Shown: piece after piece, positions 1 to 12,408 of the stretch
Position numbering within the stretch: the stretch's first letter is position 1
Layout of the letters: every line of letters starts with the position of its first letter
The notes under the pieces: model-generated
What the model was told of the DNA's origin: nothing
What the model saw: the letters and a program-made list of their open reading frames with translations, nothing else
Database searches by the model: none
Assembly (NCBI GenBank): GCA_934593275.1
Contig: CAKTQE010000006.1
Span: forward strand, 1-64,000
Direction of reading: 5' to 3'
Source of the DNA: an uncultured Oscillospiraceae bacterium
Lineage (GTDB): Bacteria > Bacillota > Clostridia > Oscillospirales > Oscillospiraceae
DNA: 64,000 nucleotides
Position numbers and translations under genes: made by a program

Positions 1-314
1 CCAGGCAGGTCCTTGACACGGCCGCCACGGATCAGAACCACGGAGTGCTCCTGCAGGTTGTGGCCGACACCGGGGATGTAAGCGGAAACTTCCATGCCGT
101 TGGTCAGACGTACACGAGCGATCTTACGCAGTGCAGAGTTAGGCTTCTTGGGGGTGGTGGTACGAACGGCAGTGCAAACGCCACGCTTCTGGGGGGAAGG
201 CAGGGTAGTAGCCTTGTTCTCCAGGGTGTTCAGACCTCTCTGCAGAGCGGGAGAGTTGGACTTGTAGATGGCAGCCTTACGGCCATTCTTTACCAGCTGA
301 TTAAAAGTAGGCAT
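1..314 (-). CDS. rpsL: 30S ribosomal protein S12 (partial, C-terminus off window)
   Basis: S12 lies at the ribosomal decoding centre and controls accuracy. The first 104 residues are visible, from ATG at 314 to the window edge. They include the hallmark [13 protein letters not shown] (about 52-64) and [19 protein letters not shown] (about 84-102). There is an insertion of about 12 residues before PQKRGVC compared with the E. coli protein, as is usual in Gram-positive S12. A clear AAGGAG lies 7 nt upstream of the start. It is the second gene after the L7Ae-type gene, in the order rpoB-rpoC-(extra gene)-L7Ae-rpsL, which matches the Firmicute str region apart from the insertion. Confidence 0.97.
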   Translation of the reverse strand, partial: MPTFNQLVKNGRKAAIYKSNSPALQRGLNTLENKATTLPSPQKRGVCTAVRTTTPKKPNSALRKIARVRLTNGMEVSAYIPGVGHNLQEHSVVLIRGGRVKDLP

Positions 315-385
315 CTTATTTCTCCTTTCTTTGATTCTCGCCTTTTGAGCGGGTTCTATATTCTACGGGTCTTGCCCGGTAGAAC

Positions 386-646
386 CTATTTGAGGACGGC
401 TGCTGCCGCTGCGCCCACATCGATACCGCAGGCGCGCCCAAGCTCTCTCATAGAGGGAACCCAGGTAGGTTGGATACCCGCTTCTCCGCAGCATTTACAG
501 ATTTCATCTGTCAGCCGGGGGTCCGCGTTTTCTGCCAGAAAAACAGCCGCCACACGGTCATTTTTCAGGGCCTTGCGCAGCTGCTTGCTGCCCACCAGAA
601 TCTTCTTTCCGGTGAAATCCAGCCGAGGACCGGACTCAGGGATCAT
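386..646 (-). CDS. L7Ae-family RNA-binding ribosomal protein (YbxF/RplGB-like)
   Basis: Small L7Ae/L30e/S12e-type protein of the kind found just upstream of rpsL in Bacillus (YbxF), where it binds kink-turn RNA. Visible signatures are the N-terminal KILVGSKQLRKAL, central AVFLAENADPRLT and C-terminal LGRACGIDVGAAA, which matches the family's CGIxVGAA motif. The start at 646 gives 86 residues, close to the family's usual 82. In-frame ATGs at 661 and 667 are also possible, but a strong promoter (-10 at 678-683) puts the transcript start near 671, which would leave those almost leaderless. No strong Shine-Dalgarno precedes any of the three. It ends 71 bp before rpsL and is probably co-transcribed with it. 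Confidence 0.88.
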   Translation of the reverse strand: MIPESGPRLDFTGKKILVGSKQLRKALKNDRVAAVFLAENADPRLTDEICKCCGEAGIQPTWVPSMRELGRACGIDVGAAAAAVLK

Positions 647-677
647 ACATTCTTTTTTCATATCCATACAAGTTAGT

Positions 678-705
678 ATTATACGCAGATTTCCGGAATT
701 GTCAA
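678..705 (-). promoter_or_regulatory. Sigma-A type promoter for the L7Ae gene and rpsL
   Basis: On the minus strand a perfect -35 TTGACA (700-705) and a perfect -10 TATAAT (678-683) are separated by 16 bp. The predicted transcript start is about 671, only a few bases before the earliest ATG at 667. This lets rpsL and the L7Ae gene be expressed independently of rpoBC. Confidence 0.8.
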
Positions 706-804
706 CCGAAAATTCAAAATAAATATTCACAAAACCAAAGTTTTCCCAAGTTGGTTTTTGATATTTCCCACAAACGGCCCCACTCCCCTGCTTTGAAGTC
801 AAAG

Positions 805-834
805 AAAAGGCTCCCTCGTTTGGAAGGAGCCTTG
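805..834 (-). terminator. Intrinsic terminator after the zinc-ribbon gene
   Basis: Read on the minus strand, an 8-bp perfect stem (AAGGCTCC/GGAGCCTT, arms 807-814 and 826-833) is followed by TTTCTTT. It starts right after the TAA stop at 839-841. Confidence 0.82.
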
Positions 835-838
835 TTAT

Positions 839-2206
839 TTACCAATCGGAATCCCAGTCGGTGTCCCCGGAATCCCAGGAATCGCCGGAGTCCCAGCTGA
901 AATCGCTGTCGGAATTGCTGCCGGAGTCGTTTTGTGTAGGTGCTTCGTAGAAATCAGAGTCGGTAAAGTCTGAGGTCTGGGTGGCCGGGTCCCAGGTGTC
1001 CGTGTAGTAGAAGTCGGGAACCATGGAGGGATGGTGCAGTTCCTCCGGCATGGCACTGTGTTCTATGGGCTGCCAGCCGTCCTGGTCATCATAGCTGTAC
1101 CATTCATCGTCATAGAAGTAGCCCTGGTGATAATAGGTCCGGTCGTGGATGCGGTAGTAGCCCCGAGAGGCGGTCTTGGAGGCCTGGCTGTCCCGGTAAA
1201 CCAGGCTCTGGGCAAAGTCATCTGCCCCCAGGGAACTGGTATAGGTCTGGGACAGCAGATAGTGCTTGGCCAGGGAAGGGTGCCGCAAGTCCTGGGGCAG
1301 CTTGGAAAAATCCACCTTTTCCCACTGGTCAGACCAGTGGAACCAGTCTTCATTATAACTGCTGTTTAAGTGGTAATACAGGTCTCCGCAGCGGTAATAG
1401 CCCATGGAGACGTACATATCCTCCTGCATGTCCTGGCCGTAGACGCTTTCCTTAAAGTCCGAGCAGGGAAGCCCGGAGTCCCAGGTGTCTTTGGTAAAAT
1501 AGGGCTTGCTGGATTTTTTGGTTTCCAGAGGGTCCGGCACCTGGGCCAAATCCAGGGGGCCTTGCCAGGCATCCCCATCGTAGCGGAACCAGTTGAGGTC
1601 GTCATAGCTCCGGGTACTATAGTAATAGCAGGTATTGTCGTATGTATAGTAGCCTGTGGAGGGGTCATTGCGCATGAGGAACAGGCCAAAGATGATCATC
1701 AGGACAAACATGGCCGCCACGGAGCCAACGATGGCCACCAGGCATCCGATGCAGCCCTTGCCTACACTTTTGCCGGTCTCCACCAGGCCCTGCTTCGGGT
1801 TTCCCGTGACCCCGGCGGCAGCCTGTTTGACATTGCGCATTTTCTGCTGGGTGATCTCCTGCTTGAGCCGCTGGAACAGTTCGTTTACCGCATAGGCCTG
1901 GTCTGTACCCCGGTAACGCACCGCCCGTTCTCCGGAAGCCTTGTTCTTATAGACAATATAGTTTCCGGATTCCTCTTCAAAGTAGACACCAAAGGCTTTC
2001 GGCTCTTTGACGTTCTTCCCGATGAAAAACCGGGTCACATTCTCCGGCGGCAGGCCCTTGCTTTCGTACCACTTTTTCAGTTCCTCAATGGTCAGGGGCT
2101 GATCGCCGCTGGACCGTCGGACACTGGCATTTGGTGCGCCGCAGCTTGGGCAGACGGACTCGGTATCGTTCATCATGGTGCCGCAAAAATCGCATTTGAC
2201 CTTCAT
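839..2206 (-). CDS. Zinc-ribbon, single-pass membrane protein with three aromatic tandem repeats
   Basis: 455 residues, family not recognised. In order: an N-terminal zinc ribbon with CxxC pairs at C5/C8 and C19/C22; a small folded segment at about 37-115; one hydrophobic helix at about 152-178; then a C-terminal half with three tandem repeats starting at GYY 185, 269 and 349. Each repeat runs roughly GYY..xYY....WF.YD..W....LP..L, then a linker with HPS and SDF. The protein ends in a low-complexity Ser/Asp/Trp tail (about 427-455). The ribbon is expected to be cytoplasmic and the repeats outside; this topology is inferred. It has its own promoter and terminator between rpoC and the L7Ae gene, so it is probably an inserted independent unit. 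The GYY repeats could bind carbohydrate or peptidoglycan, but nothing here proves that. Confidence 0.75.
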   Translation of the reverse strand: MKVKCDFCGTMMNDTESVCPSCGAPNASVRRSSGDQPLTIEELKKWYESKGLPPENVTRFFIGKNVKEPKAFGVYFEEESGNYIVYKNKASGERAVRYRGTDQAYAVNELFQRLKQEITQQKMRNVKQAAAGVTGNPKQGLVETGKSVGKGCIGCLVAIVGSVAAMFVLMIIFGLFLMRNDPSTGYYTYDNTCYYYSTRSYDDLNWFRYDGDAWQGPLDLAQVPDPLETKKSSKPYFTKDTWDSGLPCSDFKESVYGQDMQEDMYVSMGYYRCGDLYYHLNSSYNEDWFHWSDQWEKVDFSKLPQDLRHPSLAKHYLLSQTYTSSLGADDFAQSLVYRDSQASKTASRGYYRIHDRTYYHQGYFYDDEWYSYDDQDGWQPIEHSAMPEELHHPSMVPDFYYTDTWDPATQTSDFTDSDFYEAPTQNDSGSNSDSDFSWDSGDSWDSGDTDWDSDW

Positions 2207-2241
2207 CGTTATCCCCCTTTTCCGTGAATATTTCCAAATTC

Positions 2242-2270
2242 AGTATACACCATCGGCGCACAATTGTAAA
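2242..2270 (-). promoter_or_regulatory. Promoter of the zinc-ribbon membrane protein gene
   Basis: Minus strand -35 TTTACA (2265-2270), 17-bp spacer and -10 TATACT (2242-2247), leaving a leader of about 30 nt that contains an A/G-rich ribosome site (AAAAGGGGG) before the ATG at 2206. Confidence 0.72.
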
Positions 2271-2304
2271 TGATGAATTTACCGATTCCCCAGGCTCCTT
2301 TTAC

Positions 2305-2343
2305 GCAAAAAATCCGCCTCTCCGAAAAACACGGAGAGGCGGA
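2305..2343 (-). terminator. Intrinsic terminator of the rpoBC transcript
   Basis: A perfect 12-bp stem (arms 2313-2324 and 2332-2343) followed on the minus strand by a run of six T. It lies 15 bp after the rpoC stop and separates rpoBC from the zinc-ribbon gene. Confidence 0.88.
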
Positions 2344-2358
2344 AATAAGGATATGGTA

Positions 2359-6057
<3,699 letters not shown>

Positions 6058-6070
6058 TTACCGAGCCTCC

Positions 6071-9000
6071 TTATTCTTCAAACGTCTCAGGATCGGACTC
6101 GTCCAGATCGCTGAATACGTTCATAATATCCTCAGGGCCGTCCTCGTCAATGACGAAACCGGCATCCAGCACCTCATTGGTGTCGCCCACAACAACGTCC
6201 TCGTTGTCGCTGCCGGAGGTGTAGACTACATCATCCTCGTCGTCATCCTCACGCAGCTCGATTTCGTTGCCCTGCTCGTCCAGCACCCGGATATCCAGGC
6301 ACAGGGCCTGCAGTTCCTTTACAAGAACCTTGAAAGATTCCGGCACACCGGGCTTGGGAATATTGGCACCCTTTACAATGGCCTCGTAGGTCTTCACACG
6401 GCCGGTCACGTCATCGGACTTGACGGTCAGGATTTCCTGCAGGGTGTATGCGGCACCGTAGGCCTCCAAGGCCCAGACTTCCATTTCGCCGAAACGCTGG
6501 CCGCCGAACTGGGCCTTGCCGCCCAAGGGCTGCTGGGTGACCAGTGCGTAAGGACCGGTGGAACGGGCGTGGATCTTATCATCAACCAGATGGTGGAGTT
6601 TCAGGTAGTAGGGGTAGCCAACGGTGACCAGGTTGTCAAAAGGCTCGCCGGTACGGCCATCATACAGGATGGTCTTGCCGTCTTCCCGGAGACCCGCCAG
6701 TTTCAGGGTATCCCGGATGTCTTTCTCGTTGGCACCGTCAAATACGGGGGTGGCCACTTTCCAGCCCAGCGCGCGGGCAGCGTAGCCCAGGTGGACTTCC
6801 AGAACCTGTCCGATGTTCATACGGGAAGGAACGCCCAGGGGGTTCAGCACGATGTCCAGAGGCGTACCGTCCGGCAGGAACGGCATATCCTCCTCTGGAA
6901 GAACCCGGGACACAACGCCCTTGTTGCCGTGACGGCCAGCCATCTTATCGCCCACGGAGATCTTTCTCTTTTGGGCAATGGAGACCCGGACGGACTTGGT
7001 AACGCCGGGAGCCAGCTCGTCAGAGTTCTCTCTGGTAAAGACCTTTACATCTACAACAATGCCGCTTTCGCCGTGGGGCACTTTCAAAGAGGTATCCCGG
7101 ACTTCTCTGGCCTTTTCGCCAAAGATGGCCCGCAGCAGCCGCTCCTCAGGGGTCAGCTCGGTTTCGCCCTTGGGGGTGACCTTGCCTACCAGATAGTCGC
7201 CGGAGTGAACCTCCGCGCCTACCCGGATAATGCCGTTTTCGTCCAGGTCTTTCAGGGTATCCTCACCAACGTTGGGAATATCCCGGGTGATTTCTTCCGG
7301 TCCCAGCTTGGTGTCACGGGCCTCGGTCTCGTGCTCCTCAATGTGGATGGAGGTAAACACGTCCTCCCGGACCAGCCGCTCGTTCAGCAGAATGGCGTCC
7401 TCGTAGTTGTAGCCCTCCCAGGTCACAAAGCCGATCAGCACGTTCTTGCCCAGGGCCACCTCGCCGCCGGAGCAGGAGGGGCCGTCTGCCACGATTTCCT
7501 GGGCCTCTACCCGCTCGCCAACCACCACACCGGGCCGCTGGTTGATGCAGGTACCGGCATTGGAACGGGCGAACTTGGTCAGACGCATGGTCTCGGTCTC
7601 GCCGTCGTCATAGCGCAGGGAGATGGAGTCCGCGGAAACGGCGGTGACCACACCGGCTTTCTTGGCTTTCAGGCAGACCTCGGAGTCCACGGCGGCCTTA
7701 TGCTCAATACCGGTGGCAACTACAGGAGGCTCGGTAGTCAGCAGAGGCACGGCCTGACGCTGCATGTTGGCACCCATCAAGGCACGGTTGGCGTCGTCGT
7801 TCTGCAGGAACGGAATAAAGGAAGTAGCAATGGAAATCATCATTCTGGGGGATACGTCAATGTAGTCAATGACGTTCCGGTCCACTTCGATGATCTCGTT
7901 GCGGTGACGGCAGGTGATACGGGCATTGGCCAGGCAGCCGTTTTCATCCAGAGGCTCGTTGGCCTGACCCACGTAGAAATCGTCTTCCACGTCGGCGGTC
8001 ATGTACTCTACGTCCTTGGTCACAAAGCCAGTGGCCTTGTCCACTTTCCGGTAGGGTGCCTCTACGAAGCCGTATTCATTGATTTTGGCAAAGGTGGCCA
8101 GATAGTTGATCAGGCCGATGTTGGGACCTTCAGGGGTCTCAATGGGGCACATACGGCCATAGTGGGTATAGTGAATGTCTCGGACATCAAAGGAAGCCCG
8201 GTCACGGCTCAGACCGCCAGGGCCAAGAGCGGACAGACGACGCTTGTGGGTCAGCTCGGCCAGCGGGTTATTCTGGTCCATGAACTGGCTCAGAGGGGAG
8301 GAACCGAAGAATTCCTTGATGACGGCAGTCACAGGCCGGATGTTGATCAGGGTCTGGGGGGTCACGGAATCCAGGTCCTGAACGGTCATCCGCTCCCGGA
8401 TCACCCGTTCCAGACGGGAGAAGCCAATGCGGAACTGGTTCTGCAGCAGCTCGCCTACGCAGCGCAGACGGCGGTTGCCCAGGTGGTCAATGTCATCAGG
8501 GGTGCCAACGCCCATGGCCACGCAGTTCAGGTAGTTGATGGAAGCCATAATGTCTTCCACAGTGATATGGTTGGGGATCAGGTCGTTCATCCGCTCGGCA
8601 ATGGCGGTCTTCCAGTCGCCGTCAGCACCCAGGGTCTCCACCATTTCTTTCAGGACCTTGAAGCAGACCTTTTCCTTGATGCCATATTCGGCGGGGTCAA
8701 AGTTCACAAACCCGGCCATGTCCACCATGCCGTTGGAGAAGACCTTGACGTTCTGGTCGCCCACCTTGATGACGGCCTCGTTCACGCCCCGGGCCGCCAG
8801 GTCATGGGCCTGGACACGGGAAATGAAGTCACCGGGCATGACCAGAATTTCGCCGGTCATGGGGTCAGCGATGGGTTCGGCGGCCTCCTGGCCGGACAGA
8901 CGGGACCAGATGTCCATCTTCTTGTTGAACTTATACCGGCCCACCTTGCTCACATCGTAGCGATGGGGGTCAAACAGCAGACCTTCCAGGTGCGCGGTAG

Positions 9001-9763
9001 CAGTCTCCACCGTGGGAGGCTCACCGGGACGCAGACGGCGGTAGATTTCCAGCAAAGATTCTTCCCGGGTCTTGCAGGGGTCTTTTTCCAGAGAGGCAAT
9101 GATTCTGGGGTCCTCACCGAACATGGCCTTGATCTGCTCATCGGTCTGAACGCCCAGAGCGCGGATCAGGCTGGTGATGGGAATTTTCCGGTTCTTGTCG
9201 ATCCGAACCCAGAAAACGTCAGAGTTGTCGGTCTCATATTCCAGCCAGGCACCGCGGTAAGGAATCACCGTAGCGGTGTAGGTGTGCTGGTCCGCCTTGT
9301 CCACCTCGTGGCCGTAGTACATGCCGGGGGAACGGACGATCTGAGAAATAATGACGCGCTCCGCGCCGTTGATCACAAAGGTACCGCCGTTGGTCATCAC
9401 GGGGAAATCGCCCATGAAAATGTCCTGCTCGGTAATGACCTCTGTTTCGGTGTTGCGCAGACGGACCCGCACCTTGATGGGCTTTGCGTAGGTGGCATCC
9501 CGCTCCTTGCATTCCTCGATGGTATACTTGGGTTTGTCTTCCATGGTGTAGTCCAGGAAGCTCAGCTCCAGTTTACCGGAGAAATCGGTAATGGTGCCAA
9601 CGTCCTTGAAAACCTCCCGCAGGCCTTCTTCCAGGAACCACTGATAGGAGTCCTTCTGGATTTTCAGCATGTTGGGGATTTCCAGGATCTCTTCATACTT
9701 CGCGTAGGATTTACGCATGGTCTTGCCGAACTTAACGTCCTTGACCATTGCCATATGGATCAT
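6071..9763 (-). CDS. rpoB: DNA-directed RNA polymerase subunit beta
   Basis: About 1230 residues; catalytic partner of beta'. The rifampicin-binding region is canonical ([20 protein letters not shown], then [11 protein letters not shown]), and [13 protein letters not shown] is present. After the last conserved helices the protein carries an acidic C-terminal extension of about 70 residues, rich in Asp and Glu. The start chosen is ATG at 9763, with AAAGG 5 nt upstream. An adjacent GTG at 9766 and in-frame ATGs at 9754 and 9748 are alternatives. rplK-rplA-rplJ-rplL do not lie upstream as they do in many bacteria; a repeat-filled gap does. Confidence 0.99.
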   Translation of the reverse strand: MIHMAMVKDVKFGKTMRKSYAKYEEILEIPNMLKIQKDSYQWFLEEGLREVFKDVGTITDFSGKLELSFLDYTMEDKPKYTIEECKERDATYAKPIKVRVRLRNTETEVITEQDIFMGDFPVMTNGGTFVINGAERVIISQIVRSPGMYYGHEVDKADQHTYTATVIPYRGAWLEYETDNSDVFWVRIDKNRKIPITSLIRALGVQTDEQIKAMFGEDPRIIASLEKDPCKTREESLLEIYRRLRPGEPPTVETATAHLEGLLFDPHRYDVSKVGRYKFNKKMDIWSRLSGQEAAEPIADPMTGEILVMPGDFISRVQAHDLAARGVNEAVIKVGDQNVKVFSNGMVDMAGFVNFDPAEYGIKEKVCFKVLKEMVETLGADGDWKTAIAERMNDLIPNHITVEDIMASINYLNCVAMGVGTPDDIDHLGNRRLRCVGELLQNQFRIGFSRLERVIRERMTVQDLDSVTPQTLINIRPVTAVIKEFFGSSPLSQFMDQNNPLAELTHKRRLSALGPGGLSRDRASFDVRDIHYTHYGRMCPIETPEGPNIGLINYLATFAKINEYGFVEAPYRKVDKATGFVTKDVEYMTADVEDDFYVGQANEPLDENGCLANARITCRHRNEIIEVDRNVIDYIDVSPRMMISIATSFIPFLQNDDANRALMGANMQRQAVPLLTTEPPVVATGIEHKAAVDSEVCLKAKKAGVVTAVSADSISLRYDDGETETMRLTKFARSNAGTCINQRPGVVVGERVEAQEIVADGPSCSGGEVALGKNVLIGFVTWEGYNYEDAILLNERLVREDVFTSIHIEEHETEARDTKLGPEEITRDIPNVGEDTLKDLDENGIIRVGAEVHSGDYLVGKVTPKGETELTPEERLLRAIFGEKAREVRDTSLKVPHGESGIVVDVKVFTRENSDELAPGVTKSVRVSIAQKRKISVGDKMAGRHGNKGVVSRVLPEEDMPFLPDGTPLDIVLNPLGVPSRMNIGQVLEVHLGYAARALGWKVATPVFDGANEKDIRDTLKLAGLREDGKTILYDGRTGEPFDNLVTVGYPYYLKLHHLVDDKIHARSTGPYALVTQQPLGGKAQFGGQRFGEMEVWALEAYGAAYTLQEILTVKSDDVTGRVKTYEAIVKGANIPKPGVPESFKVLVKELQALCLDIRVLDEQGNEIELREDDDEDDVVYTSGSDNEDVVVGDTNEVLDAGFVIDEDGPEDIMNVFSDLDESDPETFEE

Positions 9764-9833
9764 CACAGCCTTTCATCCGAATGTGTGTTGTTGATACGCT
9801 CGGAGACGTTGTCAAATTTGCTAAACTTCCCTA

Positions 9834-9862
9834 TTGACTTTCGCCCCGCCCTGTGGTAAAAT
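9834..9862 (+). promoter_or_regulatory. Promoter-like sequence on the opposite strand inside the rpoB leader
   Basis: Plus-strand -35 TTGACT (9834-9839), exact 17-bp spacer and -10 TAAAAT (9857-9862). It points away from rpoB, across the rpoBC promoter, towards a GC-rich hairpin at 9986-10014. No protein gene lies downstream on this strand, so it could drive a short antisense or divergent RNA of about 150 nt, or be chance. Confidence 0.4.
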
Positions 9863-9917
9863 GACCATGTTAGAGGGAGAATCCCCCAATAGGCGCACTG
9901 CCACAGTATGGACTTTC

Positions 9918-9946
9918 ATTATAACCGATGGCATCTTTTTTGTCAA
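9918..9946 (-). promoter_or_regulatory. Consensus promoter of rpoBC
   Basis: Minus-strand TTGACA (9941-9946), 17-bp spacer and TATAAT (9918-9923), a perfect match to the housekeeping consensus. The transcript would start near 9911 and carry a leader of about 150 nt before rpoB. That leader holds several inverted repeats, for example CTGTGG/CCACAG and CCTATTG/CAATAGG. Confidence 0.85.
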
Positions 9947-9980
9947 TCGGTTTTTTTGTTTTTATCCCCGCTTTTTATCA

Positions 9981-10025
9981 AAAAACCGCCGTCTCCCATG
10001 CCAGGAGACGGCGGTTCGTGTTTTT
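9981..10025. terminator. GC-rich hairpin with T-runs on both sides
   Basis: A perfect 11-bp stem, CCGCCGTCTCC (9986-9996) with GGAGACGGCGG (10004-10014). On the minus strand it is followed by six T. On the plus strand it is followed by TTCGTGTTTTT. It could end leftward read-through from the MBL gene region, or a rightward transcript from the promoter-like site at 9834-9862. Confidence 0.65.
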
Positions 10026-10038
10026 CGTTCAAAGCGGC

Positions 10039-10344
10039 TGTAGCGGCGGCAACCTGCCGCCAACCGGCCCGCAGGGCCGGAACCGTGGTATGTTTGTATC
10101 CGCAACAGCCAAACCAGAAACGCCTGTCATTCCGACCGTAGCGCAAGCGGAGTGGAGGAATCCACTACGTGGGATAATGAACCACCACAAGATAAAACTT
10201 GCCACTTGGGAAGATTCCTCGACTCCGTTTCACTCCGCTCGGAATGACATGTCGGAGGGTGGTTCCGTTCAGCCGCACAGGTTGTATTCAGGACGGTGCC
10301 AGCCCCTCGCCGGGGCTGGATGGCGGCAGATTGCCGCCGCTACA
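10039..10344. repeat. Diverged BIME-like unit interrupted by a palindromic element
   Basis: The left end is a GTAG foot followed by the hairpin GGCGGCAACCTGCCGCC (about 10040-10061), then a GGCC hairpin. The right end is an AGCCCC/GGGGCT hairpin (about 10301-10317), then a GGCGGC/GCCGCC hairpin closed by CTAC (about 10323-10344). The same parts occur in the same order in the tandem units at 15254-16112. In the middle sits the 125-bp palindromic element at 10125-10249, so this reads as a REP/BIME unit split by a later insertion. The whole gap between rpoB and the MBL gene (9764-10664) holds no convincing gene. Confidence 0.6.
10125..10249. repeat. 125-bp palindromic repeat, copy 1
   Basis: Begins TGTCATTCCGA and ends TCGGAATGACA. 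The two arms are inverted copies of about 38 bp with small gaps, around a central segment (about 10163-10211) that pairs poorly. A second copy in the same orientation and of the same length lies at 12521-12645, on the other side of the MBL gene. The size, palindromy and lack of an ORF fit a MITE-like non-autonomous element or a large palindromic interspersed repeat. Confidence 0.7.
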
Positions 10345-10405
10345 GTGGGTATACCATATTTGGGGTCATACCATTCACCCCCACAGGTTATACATCCCAC
10401 GTGGC

Positions 10406-10428
10406 GGGCGGCTGATAGCCGCCCCTAC
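10406..10428 (-). repeat. Solitary REP-like hairpin
   Basis: Hairpin GGGCGGC/GCCGCCC followed by CTAC, which reads GTAG on the minus strand, the same foot as the array units. It lies in the repeat-rich gap between the diverged BIME and the MBL gene. Confidence 0.5.
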
Positions 10429-10513
10429 AATACATTTGTTTAATATTACCGTACATTTAACGTATCTATCATCGTTTTGCTTTCGAAAAATGCGAAAAAC
10501 GTAGTACGTTGAC

Positions 10514-10535
10514 GTAGCGGCGGCAATCTGCCGCC
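10514..10535 (+). repeat. Solitary REP-like hairpin
   Basis: GTAG foot (10514-10517) followed by GGCGGC-AATCT-GCCGCC. It is identical in design to the first hairpin of each unit in the array at 15254-16112, and it is preceded by CGTTGACGTAGCGG as in the linker of that array. Confidence 0.6.
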
Positions 10536-10590
10536 CGCCACGTTTCGAATACAACCTGTTTGGACAAACAGAACCGCCTACCCCCGCAAT

Positions 10591-10623
10591 AACTGTCAAC
10601 TGTCCACTGTCAACTGTCAACTA
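10591..10623. repeat. 33-bp internally repetitive direct repeat, copy 1
   Basis: Composed of overlapping AACTGTC/ACTGTCC units. An identical 33-bp copy in the same orientation is at 12777-12809, so the pair brackets the MBL gene. Confidence 0.75.
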
Positions 10624-10630
10624 ACAAGGA

Positions 10631-10662
10631 ATTGTCAATTGTCCATTGTCAATTGTCAATTT
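10631..10662. repeat. ATTGTCAATTGTCC-type repeat at the 3' end of the MBL gene
   Basis: Overlapping ATTGTCA units ending directly at the stop of the MBL gene. A related copy in inverted orientation is at 12330-12360, just upstream of the same gene. Confidence 0.65.
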
Positions 10663-10664
10663 TT

Positions 10665-12266
10665 TCACTGCCACTTCTCGCACAGCTGATTGATCTGGTC
10701 CGTCAACCGGCTCACGTCCTTATTGGTTCTCCCCCGCATGTTTTTGACGATGACACTGAGCCGTCCCAAGGCAGCCAGCAGTTTTTCGTACAGGCTGTTC
10801 TTCCGGGCGGTGGAGGGTTTCAGGGTTTCCTTGACCACCGGTACGCCCTCTGCCTCGTAGGTAAACTTCCCGGCGGCCAGATCGAATACGGTGCCGGAAT
10901 AGGGGGCCGAGGCCTGCAAGCCTAGTTTTTCGTGAATGAGTCCGGCGAAAAAGTCCGTAACCTGATCCTCCCCGTGGTTGACGAACACCCGCCGGGGCTT
11001 TTCTTCAAAGGCTTCCAACCATTCCAGCAACCCCGCCTGGTCGGCGTGGCCGCTTTTTCCCGGCATGGAGAGAATGCGGGCGTTTACTGCCACTTCCTCA
11101 TTGAATAGCTTTACCGATGTTACCCCGCCGTCCAAAAGAGTCCTGCCCAGCGTCCCCTCGGCCTGGTAGCCTACAAAAAGGATGGTGGCGTTTTCTTTCC
11201 ACAGGTTGTGCTTTAGGTGGTGGCGAATGCGCCCCGCCTCGCACATGCCGCTGGCGGACAAAATCACCTTGGGTTTGGGGTCTAAATTGATGGCCTTGCT
11301 TTCCTCGCTGCTCACCGCCAGCCGCAGCCCCGGGAACATCAGAGGGTTCACCCCTTGCTTTATCAAATCGTTAGTCTTGTCGTCCAGGCATTTGGGGTTG
11401 CATTGGAGGAAAATCCCCGTGGCCTCAATGGCCAGAGGGCTATCCACATACACCGGGGTGTTGGGGGCAACCAGCCCCACATCCATGGTCTGCCGGATGA
11501 GATAGAGCATTTCCTGGGTGCGCCCCACGGCGAACGCGGGGATCACCAGGTTGCCGCCCTTGCCCAGGGTCTCCCGGATGATGCGGCCCAGGTAGGCCGT
11601 AGGGTCCGGGCAGGGGGTGTGGAGCCGGTCTCCGTAGGTGGATTCCATCAGTACATAGTCTGCACTCTTTGGAAATTCCTTTCCCCGGAGCAAAGGCAGA
11701 TCTTTATTGCCCAGGTCCCCGGAGAACACCACTTTCCGCTGCCGCTCCCCCTCCCGCAGGAATACTTCAATGGAGGCAGAACCCAATAGATGCCCGGCAT
11801 TCAGGAAGCGGACTTCGATCCCCTCCCGGATTTGAATGGTCTCATCCATAGGACAGGGCCGGAAGCGTTTCAGGCATTTTTCCGCATCCGTCAGATCATA
11901 GATGGGTTCCACCGGCGGCTGCCCCGCCCGGGCGTTTTTCCGGGTCTGCCACTGGGCATCCTGCATCTGGATATGGGCGCAGTCTTTCAGCATAATGCCG
12001 CAGAGATTGGTGGTTTCCTCCGTGGCGTAAATGCTGCCCCGAAACCCGTTCTTGGTCAGCAGCGGCAAAAGCCCCGAGTGGTCAATATGGGCATGGGTCA
12101 GCAGCACAAATTCCAGCCCCGCAGGGCTGACCGGCAAGACCTGATTCTGAAAGCAGTCCTTCCCCTGCTCCATGCCGCAATCCACCAGCCCGGAGATCCC
12201 CCCGCACTCGATCAGCGTACAACTCCCGGTCACCTCATGGGTCGCCCCCAAAAACGTCAGCTTCAT
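10665..12266 (-). CDS. MBL-fold beta-CASP hydrolase with RNA-specificity domain
   Basis: 533-residue member of the metallo-beta-lactamase/beta-CASP group, whose characterised members cut RNA. The metal-binding HxHxDH is at 58-63 (THAHIDH). A later histidine sits in NAGHLLGSAS, and FSGDLGN follows. The beta-CASP segment contains VIPAFAVGRTQE and SASGMCEAGRI. The RMMBL-type C-terminal motif reads HADQAGLLEWL. About 60 extra residues follow the catalytic core. It stands alone: it has its own extended -10 promoter, and palindromic repeats lie on both sides. The exact substrate (RNA processing or another phosphoester) cannot be told from sequence. Confidence 0.85.
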   Translation of the reverse strand: MKLTFLGATHEVTGSCTLIECGGISGLVDCGMEQGKDCFQNQVLPVSPAGLEFVLLTHAHIDHSGLLPLLTKNGFRGSIYATEETTNLCGIMLKDCAHIQMQDAQWQTRKNARAGQPPVEPIYDLTDAEKCLKRFRPCPMDETIQIREGIEVRFLNAGHLLGSASIEVFLREGERQRKVVFSGDLGNKDLPLLRGKEFPKSADYVLMESTYGDRLHTPCPDPTAYLGRIIRETLGKGGNLVIPAFAVGRTQEMLYLIRQTMDVGLVAPNTPVYVDSPLAIEATGIFLQCNPKCLDDKTNDLIKQGVNPLMFPGLRLAVSSEESKAINLDPKPKVILSASGMCEAGRIRHHLKHNLWKENATILFVGYQAEGTLGRTLLDGGVTSVKLFNEEVAVNARILSMPGKSGHADQAGLLEWLEAFEEKPRRVFVNHGEDQVTDFFAGLIHEKLGLQASAPYSGTVFDLAAGKFTYEAEGVPVVKETLKPSTARKNSLYEKLLAALGRLSVIVKNMRGRTNKDVSRLTDQINQLCEKWQ

Positions 12267-12295
12267 AGCATGGCCCCCTTTCCTTTTATGCTTTA

Positions 12296-12304
12296 ATTAT
12301 AGCA
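12296..12304 (-). promoter_or_regulatory. Extended -10 promoter of the MBL gene
   Basis: Minus strand TGCTATAAT (TATAAT at 12296-12301, TG one base upstream), about 30 bp before the ATG at 12266. The matching -35 (TGGGCG at 17 bp) is poor, so the extended -10 would have to compensate. Confidence 0.5.
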
Positions 12305-12329
12305 CACTTGTGGGCGTTCGCCCATAGAA

Positions 12330-12360
12330 ATTGACAATGGACAATTGACAATTGACAATT
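12330..12360. repeat. TTGACAATTGACA-type repeat upstream of the MBL gene
   Basis: 31 bp of overlapping ATTGACA/ATGGACA units. It is the inverted counterpart of 10631-10662, so the MBL gene lies between inverted copies. Confidence 0.65.
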
Positions 12361-12408
12361 TTTAGGGACGGACGTTTCGTTCAAAGTTGCCACCCCAAAC
12401 CACGGTAC

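Noticed and set aside
10627..10664. Tandem TTGACA boxes as multiple promoters
   Set aside because: TTGACA arises from the ATTGACA repeat unit itself; no -10 box is at the right distance.
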